Source: Phymatolithon calcareum (Eukaryota > Rhodophyta > Florideophyceae > Hapalidiales). From it: 64,000 bases of DNA. This document shows positions 56,621 through 64,000 of this stretch, one piece after another. Within the stretch, counting starts at the first letter, position 1, and every line of letters begins with the position of its first letter. The translations under genes were made by a program, and so were the position numbers. The DNA lies in the NCBI GenBank assembly GCA_977006965.1, contig OZ345376.1, forward strand, positions 1,364,001 to 1,428,000. Direction: 5' to 3'. A model generated the notes under the pieces. The model searched no databases and had not been told where the DNA came from. It was given only the letters and a program-made list of their open reading frames with translations.

Positions 56621-56906
56621 CTATACGAAAAAAAATATGTTCATGTTCGCTTTCATGTTGGCCTTATCATACACTATAAGGCATGCAATTGGCTAGTGCT
56701 CACGGCGAGCTTTAGTTGCATCCAACATATTGCCAACATGAAACGACGCCGTGTGAACATATTGCGGAACCTTTTTTCTCCGGGAAAGAGGTTAACTTTC
56801 CATGTTTGTTCATTTTATCATATTTCACTCGCCGTCGTGCCAGTAGGGGCATAGCCTGATAGCTCGTACACCCCTCCCGAATTCCACCCAGTGTCGTACT
56901 CGGCAA

Positions 56907-57854
56907 ATGGCGCGGACAATGCTAGCGAGCGCGATTTCCAAGGCAGCGAAAGCAGCTTCCTTTATCGCTGCTGCTGCCACAGCCGCGATTCTTTATGCTG
57001 AGATCAGCAGTGACGCCCACACTACTACTTCAACACGTTTCCGCGCAGCTTCGAAGCGCCGCCAACGCGATTCGTTTGAAGACGTCACTCGATGGCTGTC
57101 GAGCGCCGAGTTTCAGTGCGCGTTCCGTCTATCGAGATGCACATTCTATCATCTTCTTCGCCTTGTCAAGCCACAATTGTGTCGTGACGCTTCACACGCG
57201 AGCTGCTCAAGCGGTGGAGCAATCGAACCCGCTGTTCGACTAGCTGTCACCCTCCGTATTCTGGCTGGAGGTTCTTATCATGACCAAATGATGTGCTGGC
57301 GGCTTGGCCGCTCCACTGTGTATTCAGTTTTCCACGACACTATTTTTTCAATTAATTCTGTCCTGAAAATGCCAGGTGTGCCTTTGCATGATGCGGATGC
57401 GCTTGACAAGCTAGTCACTGGATTTAACAACTCTCGCTGCCCCCCTAACCCCTTGTGGGGCTGCGTTGGTGCATTGGACTGTATTGCGATTGCCATAACA
57501 AAGCCACCGGACGACTATGTCCCTCGCAATTTCAATTGTCGAAAGGGGATGTACGCTCTGCCTGTTCAAGCTGTGGTAGACTCTCATTATCGGTTTCTGT
57601 TTATGAGTTGCAAGTGCGTCGGCAGCACTCACGACTCCGTTGCATTTTATGTTTCGTCCCTGGCCAGGAGGTTCAGGAACGGAGAGATGCCCTCGGGATT
57701 TTGGCTTGCGGAGGATCCCGCGTATACGTGTTGTTACGGTCTCATGACACCTTGGACACAAAGTATGCTTCGGGATGAAGAAGACAGAATTTACCGCGAT
57801 GCGTTTAATTTTTACCACAGTTCATGTCGTATTCATGTTGAGCTATTGTGGTGA
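56907..57854 (+). CDS. PIF/Harbinger transposase, C-terminus truncated
   Basis: 315 residues from ATG 56907. Residues about 65-95 resemble the usual N-terminal helical region (FQCAFRLSRCTFYHLLRL), followed by the nuclease of the DDE_Tnp_4 family: first Asp in GCVGALDCIAIAITKPPDDY, second in KCVGSTHDSVAF, conserved FWLAEDPAYTCCYGLMTPW, and the Glu in CRIHVE. The frame ends three residues after that Glu, exactly where the minisatellite begins, so the usual 30 to 50 C-terminal residues are lost. All catalytic residues are present, so partial function cannot be excluded. No second (MYB-like) ORF is recognised. Confidence 0.85.
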   Translation: MARTMLASAISKAAKAASFIAAAATAAILYAEISSDAHTTTSTRFRAASKRRQRDSFEDVTRWLSSAEFQCAFRLSRCTFYHLLRLVKPQLCRDASHASCSSGGAIEPAVRLAVTLRILAGGSYHDQMMCWRLGRSTVYSVFHDTIFSINSVLKMPGVPLHDADALDKLVTGFNNSRCPPNPLWGCVGALDCIAIAITKPPDDYVPRNFNCRKGMYALPVQAVVDSHYRFLFMSCKCVGSTHDSVAFYVSSLARRFRNGEMPSGFWLAEDPAYTCCYGLMTPWTQSMLRDEEDRIYRDAFNFYHSSCRIHVELLW

Positions 57855-58320
57855 CTGGTGGGATCATTCATCACAGGAAGCGCAACGACGAGCTCTGTGG
57901 TATTCAGGTGATGCACGTGGGAGCTGCTGGCCGAAATTGGGGAATTAATCACAGCAGCAGGCGGCATCGAATTCGCAGTGGTGTTCCGTTGACAGGTGGG
58001 GTCGTTCATGATATCGGTGGGCGCAGTCGAACGCGCAGCGTCGTTGTGGTGACTGGTGGGATTTTTTGTCACAGGAGCAGGCGGCATCAAAGTCGCAGTG
58101 TTATTGTGGTGACTGGTGGGATTATTTGTCGCAGGAGCAAATGGCATCGAAGTCGCACTGGTATTGCGGTGACTGGTGGGATTAGTTCTAATAGGAGCAG
58201 GTGGCATCGAAGTCGCAGTGTTATTGTGGTGACTGGTGGGATCATTCATCACAGGAAGCGCAACGACGAGTTCTGTGGTATTCGGGTGATGCACGTGGGA
58301 GCTGCTGGCAACGGGCTAGC
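57847..58320. repeat. 60-bp minisatellite inside Harbinger element 2
   Basis: Four to five head-to-tail units of exactly 60 bp (57961-58260), each with GTGGTGACTGGTGGGAT, GGAGCAG and GGCATCGAAGTCGCA. The array is enclosed by two copies of a longer block (ATCACAGGAAGCGCAACGAC to GGGAGCTGCTGG, at about 57870-57930 and 58248-58308). Because 60 is a multiple of three it is open on both strands; the minus strand gives a 20-residue repeat NPTSHHNNTATSMPPAPVT. Confidence 0.9.
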
Positions 58321-58631
58321 ACCGCGGCAGTATGAAGATTTTTTTGAGTGGTCTTCACAGCAGGCACAACTGGAGCGCGCAGGTTGTCATCAGAAGTGTA
58401 ACAAGAGTAGGAGCAAGAGCAGAATCTTCTGTAATCGTTTTGAAGTGAACCACGAAAAGTTTGGAGATTCCCGCGCAAATCAGGAGCAAACACTTGAACA
58501 TGTGCGCCGTTGTCGTATAGACACCAGCAACAAATTTTTTGCTATGATACAGTTTTTATGATAAGCGAACATGAACATGAACATATTTTTTTTCGTATAG
58601 AAGCAGCCTGAGGGTTCTTTTCCCGGTGTAC

Positions 58632-58663
58632 CCATAGTTCAAATATAAATATTTGAACTATGG
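58632..58663. repeat. Perfect palindrome
   Basis: 15-bp arms CCATAGTTCAAATAT around AA, 30 bp after the end of Harbinger element 2. Confidence 0.9.
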
Positions 58664-60529
58664 CCTCTGAAATACGTAAATTGTTCTCTCCGGAATACGC
58701 AGACAACTTTTCTGTTACGTAACTTTCTGGGACTGGTGCACGTCCTGTGTTTCAATATTGGCTTTCTAGCGATTTTTGAGTCTACGAAGCATACGCATGC
58801 GAACTCTCCTCAGCAAAAACCCCAGCACGAATCCTAGTTCATTCTATATTCATCACGGCATGGCGCAGCACCTTTCTGAACGTCTCATACATGATGCACT
58901 CGACGCCGAGATATTTGAAGGTAATATCTTGTCGAACTGGGCAACTTTACAACGTAGGATTCTTTGGAACTTCCAACCCTTGGGAACCCTAAATTAGGAA
59001 CGTCTTGTCGGGGGCATAGGGATCGATCTCGGGGGACTTGGGAATACATTCGCAAAAAATTGTTTACATCCTATTGGACCACAGAGAAAAAGGTCGGAAA
59101 CCCGTTGCAAAAAATTACAGAATACGAAGCCCCTGAATTTCATTACATTTTTGATGGGTCGTGACGTGAAGAATGCGAATACGTTGGAGCAGGGGATAGC
59201 AACTACTGTACATTATAGTTGGGGCGTCTCTTTTCGAAAATCAGAAGCATATGATATACGACAAGTGGTAAACAATATGCCATTAAATTTTCATCTATGA
59301 CAAACTACGACATGAAAATTAATTATTTTGACGCCCACATGTCACTCTAAAAACTTCGTAAAACGGTGTTTCTTCTTATTAGGGCTGTAGACTTGCATGA
59401 TTTTGTACTGACTTTGGCTCACATTGCGTTTTGCCTTCATTTCTGCTCCCCGCCTCATTAATGTTCGACTGCTCAGCGAAACAATCTCGAATTCATAGAA
59501 CGAATGATTGTGCGCGACATATCAAATTTCTACTTTTGTCTGCAATTGCCGATAAAGCATCGCTGCATATCAAGATTCAGCTGCCGTGGTTCCACATCAT
59601 GATAATCCATTGGCGGATTATATTCATCTTCACAGTAGAAGGGGTCCTCAACTTGAATGCAACCGAAACTATCTACACATTCAAAGTAGCCAGAAGGTTT
59701 CGCAACTTCTCTAGAGCAGCTAGTTAAAATCTGCATTGTAGTAAAAGTCTGAAACAAAGGGGCTATTGCTGACGAGGAATTTGGTCTCTGAGCATCCCAT
59801 GTCGACATAACGGAGGGGCTATGAAGGGTGCGTGCATATATATTCCTCTCAGGTTTCAAAAGAGTCGAATAAAGTAACGCTTATTATCGTAAAGTATCAA
59901 CTGTATTCGAAGTACTGTAGTTTATTGTAAAGGTGGCTGCGTACCCAACTGGAGGTTAAACGGCACCTTGGTTTTTATTCGTGTTTCCTATCTTTCATTC
60001 CTGGATCTTACTCTGTGTGTTTTACGATTATGTTAATCGAACTGGGTACTCTTCTTTCTTCGTCGCTTGTCCACACCGTCTTTAGCATTATATTCTTCAC
60101 CGCGGATGTACATCATTTCGCCAAGCGCCCCAGCTTTTCTTCCACTTGGGATGGATTTCGTGGGAATCTTCCCATAAACCAGTGCGCGGAATATGTTTCG
60201 GTAAAGATTTCTTCTTAGCTTGAGTGCCGCGTCTATGGTAGTTTTCGCTGATGAGTGGATTCCACATGAGTATCTATCTTCTTGTTTTCCAATTCTTTTC
60301 GGAGAGATCGCCTGGACGGCCTTGTTTCTATCCACTAACTTTTTGTCATTCCTTCATCGTTTCCAGTTCGCCCTCGATTTTCCTTCCAGCTCTAGTCAAC
60401 GCCAAAGGTTTGATGAGACCACGCGTCTTCTATACATCCAAGGTTCAATCTGACAGAGAATGGTCAGTCCTTTATATCTTAATGGCCACTAACTGTACTC
60501 AATAGTGACAAGAGCAATAATTAAAACAC
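58664..60529. other. Intergenic stretch with weak minus-strand coding
   Basis: Two coding-like minus frames: 59859-59530 (SREVAKPSGYFECVDSFGCI, DPFYCEDEYNPPMDYHDVEP) and 60335-60033 (AALKLRRNLYRNIFRALVYG, ALGEMMYIRGEEYNAKDGVD). Both have an ATG but neither has a known domain; they may be exons of one unrecognised gene. Confidence 0.3.
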
Positions 60530-61558
60530 GAGGAAATTAGATACATGGACCAAAAAAGTTGGGAAAGTTCGCTAAATCGGCACCCCTTGGCAAAAATACT
60601 ACTCATCCGTTATGATATGCACTCTTTGCGACAGAAGAATGTATTATCGAGGACATGATACCAGGCATAAGAAAGAAAGGTAGATTTTTAAAAAGAGCCG
60701 CCCTTTCAGCTGAGGAATACATAATACATGTATTCCTCAGGTGAAAGGGCGGCTCTTCTGAAAAAGTCTACTTTTCTTCTTATGGAATGCCATTCCTCAT
60801 ACATGTATTACTGCGGGGCTTTCTTTAATCTGTTTTTCACATGTTTATTTCGTTCGCTACTCTCTCTGCTTTAGCTCCTCGTCTTAAGTAGCATCTCCGT
60901 CAGCGCAGGCGGTGAGGTCGATTATTATGTACTGAGACGCTTTGTCGATGTGTTTCTGCTTCGCCTCAACAATGCTGTGGATGGACGGCTACCCTGGATC
61001 AAACTTTGGCGACGCTGTCAACATCCTATTAGCCCACAACTTGTCAATTTTCAAGGCACACCTTGTGGAAAATCGCAACAAGCAGCGTCTGGCACTCATC
61101 TGTAGCCAGCGCACGGCTTGCGCCTTCCGTGTGAACATCCGTCTGCTGCCAAGCGTCGGCGGCGTCAGGATCTCCACTTTTTCAGGACAGAGCTATGCCG
61201 GAGGCTCTTCCAGGTTGCACCAGTTTAGGACAGAGACACTCGCGCGGCGGGCGCCCGTGCTGGCGGATTTTATCGCCACGAAAGGCGGAGTCAGTGGAAA
61301 CGCCGCCCAGCTAACGGAGATGTTCCGCAAACAGTGTGGTGTCGTCTCAAAGCAAACACAAGCGCACAGCATAGTGGCTTCCAAGCCGGGCACGGAGGTC
61401 TACCATATGGCGCAAATCCGAGTACTGCGCTCGTACCTAGCCGAGTGCCTTTGTATCTAGGGTTAGCTCCTGCATATCATAACAAGTAGTTGTTTTGGCA
61501 AGGGGTGCCGATTTAGCGAACATTCCCCACTTTTTCCGTCCATGTTGTGAATTTCCTC
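60530..61558. mobile_element. MULE-3: rearranged Mutator-like element with nested palindrome
   Basis: Ends start GAGGAAATTAGATACATGGA and close GTTGTGAATTTCCTC. The flanks ATTAAAACAC and ATTATAAAAC agree at 8 of 10 positions. The inner part is rearranged: the protein C-terminal end is inverted at 60850-60970, joined to the N-terminal part in plus orientation at about 60972-61460 (DGYPGSNFGDAVNIL, LALICSQRTACAFRVNI). The catalytic core is absent. A 128-bp palindrome sits at 60664-60791. Confidence 0.85.
60664..60791. repeat. Long near-perfect palindrome nested in MULE-3
   Basis: The inner 27-bp arms (AGCCGCCCTTTCAGCTGAGG and on) match with one mismatch around a 5-bp centre; the pairing extends outward about 35 bp more with small gaps. 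Confidence 0.9.
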
Positions 61559-61559
61559 A

Positions 61560-63020
61560 TTATAAAACTGTAAGCTCCCACAAAACTCTAAACTTCTGTC
61601 GAAACATGCATTCTTTTCTGGCGACGGCTGCCGCAGAAAGTAGACCATGTGAAGAGCTGTGCTGTGTCGCCTTCAGCTTGTCTGTGAACGCAATGTGCTC
61701 ACCGCAAGGTCCCTTGAAGTTCAACGGCTCATCTAGAGCGACAAAGCACTTTTCAGACGAACAAAAGTCCCTCATATAGATGAGCCTTCCTTTGTGACTG
61801 ACGATGTGAGTTGGTGTGGCACAAAGTCTTCCGTCCCCATCTTCGAAACAGAGCATTTTTACCAGTCTCTGTCGGGATAAGAATCGAAGTGGATGTCTTT
61901 GCAAACGCATAGCTGGCGAGATTAGGTTATGAAGTCGTATTCCAAACTGGTGGGATGACGCACCGATACATACAGGCATTTCCGTCCCGGGCGCACTAGG
62001 AAAAGGGGTCGAGAATGCTTTTGAAGACGGCGTAGGAGTAGAGCGGCTGTCTGTACTGGGAAGCTGTGAACCAGATGATCGATAGCGAGGAGATTGGTCA
62101 CAAGTTCCTGTTGTGATGTATGTATTGTTCTGAATGTAGAGGTTCTTCTCTGAATTCTCGTCATATGCGCAGTACGAATCAGGGCGAAGACTAGCGTCTG
62201 CATTGATGCACTGTTCAAACCCGTATTGATCCTCACATTTGTCGAACTCGCTTTTAGCCGCTTCGAAGGCATTACGAGCTACTGTTGCATTCGGAAGTCC
62301 TTGATCGATATCTCTTAGAACGTCGGAAAGTATGTTTCGGATTCCACTCTGGAGAAATTCAGCAGTGCTGGTACGATAACCTCTCCCACTGGGAGAGCAC
62401 GGACACCCGAAAAATTTTCCTTGAATCCGCCTAGATCCGCGTGGCAAATCCTCCTCTGCATGGTCTAATACACGACCAGCAGAGGGTGCAATCGTCGAAG
62501 ACGTCGGTGTGGGTTTAGCAGTTTCCGCAGACATTCTGGAGGCAGGAGACCGATATTGATCAGCCATATTGCACTGACCCACGGACACGAACGCGTCCCC
62601 TCTTGCAAACAAATTCTTTCCAGTTCTGCTGTCGTATGTGCAGATGGTTGGTGCGATAACGCTCCGTAAAGCTGCATCTGCGTTGATACATGCTTCGAAT
62701 CCATTTGCATCTGTGCATTTCTTAAAATTTTCCTCTGCAGTAGCCGTTGCTTTGCTGACGATAGTTTCGTTGTCAAGGCCTTGAGAAAAATCTGTCAAAA
62801 ATTGAGAGCTGATTGCATCAAGGCTGTTTGATATTGTCAAGAAAATTTCGTTGGTATATCCGAGTTGGCTCTTGGAACATGGGCAAAGTAGCCATGCAAC
62901 GGTGACTCTGCTCGAATTTGGTGAGAGCTGGAATTCTTGGGGATCGTACACCTGAGCATACACATCTGTCTTGAACGCGATGAAAAGCATTAATATCCAG
63001 AAGCGATTTCGTGGAGACAT
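61560..63020 (-). CDS. Secreted protein with two Cys-rich repeats and a Hint-like C-terminus
   Basis: 486 residues. The N-terminus MSPRNRFWILMLFIAFKTDV is a signal peptide. Two homologous domains follow: about 45-160 (LLCPCSKSQLGY, FKKCTDANGFEACINADAAL, CTYDSRTGKNLF) and about 205-320 (FGCPCSPSGRGY, FDKCEDQYGFEQCINADASL, CAYDENSEKNLY), separated by Ser/Thr/Pro linkers. The last 140 residues contain MPVCIGA, then CFEDGDGRLCATPTHIVSHK and GRLIYMRDFCSSEKC, the TPTH signature of Hint (hedgehog/intein) domains, though the N-terminal Hint part looks short. Hint domains self-cleave; whether this one can is uncertain. MULE-3 ends 2 bp beyond the stop, so the C-terminus may have been altered. Confidence 0.75.
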   Translation of the reverse strand: MSPRNRFWILMLFIAFKTDVYAQVYDPQEFQLSPNSSRVTVAWLLCPCSKSQLGYTNEIFLTISNSLDAISSQFLTDFSQGLDNETIVSKATATAEENFKKCTDANGFEACINADAALRSVIAPTICTYDSRTGKNLFARGDAFVSVGQCNMADQYRSPASRMSAETAKPTPTSSTIAPSAGRVLDHAEEDLPRGSRRIQGKFFGCPCSPSGRGYRTSTAEFLQSGIRNILSDVLRDIDQGLPNATVARNAFEAAKSEFDKCEDQYGFEQCINADASLRPDSYCAYDENSEKNLYIQNNTYITTGTCDQSPRYRSSGSQLPSTDSRSTPTPSSKAFSTPFPSAPGTEMPVCIGASSHQFGIRLHNLISPAMRLQRHPLRFLSRQRLVKMLCFEDGDGRLCATPTHIVSHKGRLIYMRDFCSSEKCFVALDEPLNFKGPCGEHIAFTDKLKATQHSSSHGLLSAAAVARKECMFRQKFRVLWELTVL

Positions 63021-63220
63021 TTTGAATGGGTGGCACTACTACAGTCAGCCCTCGCTAAGTGGATACTGTCGGGAGACAGGGTCCATATCCAGTTGTGGAG
63101 GTTATTCAGTTACCGAGATGAATCATAAGTTGATATCATATCGGAAACCTTAAAGTTTATTAAAAAAACTGGAAATTTTGGTCTGCCTCTACGGATTGCC
63201 TGTCCAGGGCGACTGACCAC

Positions 63221-63341
63221 TGTTGGCTCATACATACAGATACATACACCCATACATACAGGCAAGTAGTATATATAGGGACCCCTGGGAGGACATACAT
63301 CGGAAGGGGGGCAGAGATCAGTAAACAACCTTGTCTCTACA
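63221..63341 (+). mobile_element. Candidate 5' LTR of a Ty1/copia element
   Basis: 121 bp from TGTTGGCTCA to TCTCTACA, bounded on the right by the primer-binding site. It contains TATATATAGGG at about 63270 as a TATA box. The other LTR is outside the window, so the left end is inferred from the TGTTGG start. Confidence 0.65.
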
Positions 63342-63360
63342 GGTTATGGGCCTCTCACAC
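63342..63360 (+). other. Primer-binding site of half-tRNA type
   Basis: GGTTATGGGCCTCTCACAC directly follows the LTR. The complement CCCATAACC corresponds to the anticodon loop of initiator tRNA-Met, as in Drosophila copia, which primes from a tRNA 5' half. Confidence 0.7.
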
Positions 63361-63536
63361 TAGCCGCTGGCGCAAGTAACATATACACCCCCCAAGGAAC
63401 GACACAATCCAAGCACTCTCGAAACGCACGAGCCCAACGCCGTGACGAGCGACGCCGCCAAGCCAACAATACACAAGACATCGAACCGCATCCGGCGGAT
63501 CCCCGAGCGGGAACACAGAATAGCACGCAGAGTACG

Positions 63537-64000
63537 ATGGATCTCATGAGTATTCTCGCCCCACTACAACTCACAAAGTCCAACTATCCGCGTTGGCACC
63601 AAGCCGTACCTTCTATTGCCGAAGAGCACGACATCGAAGCCCACCTGCTTGCCGAGGTCCCCATCCCTCCAGGGCCGGCAAATGAGACTTCCAACACGCG
63701 CAAAGACAGAAACAAAGCAGCACGTCTCCTCATATCCACCATCTCCGACGACATGGCACTCGAACTTGGGGACGAAATCCTAACCCAAATGCCGCATTAA
63801 ATAATGTCAAACGTTAAGCGCTACTTTGATTCCAAGTGCGACGTTCAAGAACATGAGAAGCTCAACGCAAAAGCTCAAAACTGCACCCTAGCGGATGGCT
63901 CATCGATCACAGATTATATCAAGCAACACCGTCAGATCCGCCAGGAAATGATACTCGATAAGTATCCCAACATTTCAAACGAGCAACTCACAGTGAACTA
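63537..64000 (+). pseudogene. Ty1/copia Gag, interrupted by a stop and by the window edge
   Basis: ATG 63537 starts MDLMSILAPLQLTKSNYPRW, the Gag N-terminus of copia elements (LTKSNYPRWH). The frame meets TAA at 63798-63800 and then continues in the same frame as KRYFDSKCDVQEHEKLNAKA and DYIKQHRQIRQEMILDKYPN to the edge. This is the Retrotran_gag/UBN2 pattern. The rest of the element lies outside the window. Confidence 0.85.

Larger units (their letters stand above)
56621..58600 (+). mobile_element. PIF/Harbinger element 2
   Basis: Inverted ends of about 28 bp: CTATACGAAAAAAAATATGT on the left and its complement closing at 58600. The ends share the pattern TCTATAC, spacer, ATGTTCNTGTTCGC with Harbinger element 1. 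It contains a transposase gene (56907-57854) and a 60-bp minisatellite. A typical 3-bp TWA target duplication is not evident. Confidence 0.75.

Noticed and set aside
57833-58294. Minus-strand gene with 20-residue repeats
   Set aside because: Kept as a repeat only: both strands are open because the unit is 60 bp, and no start or domain supports a gene.
56609-58618. 8-bp duplication CTGAGGGT around Harbinger element 2
   Set aside because: The bases between this repeat and the inverted ends do not match each other and Harbinger elements duplicate 3 bp, so chance is likely.
60653-61558. MULE-3 plus-strand frame as a new host gene
   Set aside because: Its coding-like parts are the MULE N-terminal region; the C-terminal region is inverted beside it, so it is rearranged transposon DNA.
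1-64000. CRISPR arrays, operons, prophage or other prokaryotic systems
   Set aside because: No direct-repeat/spacer pattern, ribosome-binding sites or packed co-directional genes; introns and TATA boxes show eukaryotic DNA.

Overview
The window is nuclear DNA of a eukaryote: genes are widely spaced, some carry short GT-AG introns (54 to 124 nt), TATA boxes occur, and much of the sequence is transposable-element debris. A secreted protein ending in a Hint-like (hedgehog/intein) segment, compact genes and a dense mix of LTR, LINE, MULE and Harbinger elements would fit a florideophyte red alga. That placement is inference; no rRNA, tRNA or organelle marker is present to prove it.

Region 1-9.1 kb: the end of a gene at the left edge, a probable two-exon gene (400-900), and two nearly identical, divergently oriented copies of a predicted myristoylated protein (1391-2263 minus; 5763-6653 plus). 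Between and after them lie a short inverted-repeat transposon (4431-4801) and a long foldback element (7092-7897). A four-exon OB-fold gene lies at 8443-9074. Region 9.2-26.2 kb: a decayed multi-exon gene, a LINE fragment, a degenerate coiled-coil-like gene, an aquaporin with an intron and one in-frame stop (14867-15790), two paralogues sharing a C-terminal motif (18331-18777, 19915-20556), several relics of a repeated gene family, broken Sel1 repeats and an intact membrane-protein ORF (25322-26164).

Region 26.2-40.8 kb: a 5'-truncated LINE with a 15-bp target duplication, an intact variant RING protein (30754-32001), two MULE derivatives each flanked by a perfect 10-bp duplication (the second carrying a nested small transposon with its own 7-bp duplication), a full-length but stop-riddled MULE transposase (34900-35949) and a Harbinger element (37309-38790). 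Region 40.8-50.5 kb: mostly a decayed non-LTR retroelement on the minus strand with a recognisable endonuclease, followed by two related membrane-protein fragments.

Region 50.5-64 kb: a complete Ty3/gypsy chromovirus with 357-bp LTRs and one stop in its reverse transcriptase, a second Harbinger element whose transposase runs into a 60-bp minisatellite, a third MULE derivative, the secreted Hint-like gene (61560-63020) and the 5' end of a Ty1/copia element with a half-tRNA-type primer site.

Host genes that look intact are few: 5763-6653, 8443-9074, 18331-18777, 19915-20556, 25322-26164, 30754-32001 and 61560-63020, with 1391-2263 open but perhaps promoterless. They do not form a pathway; they are islands in repeat-rich DNA. 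No CRISPR array, operon or prokaryote-like defence system is visible.
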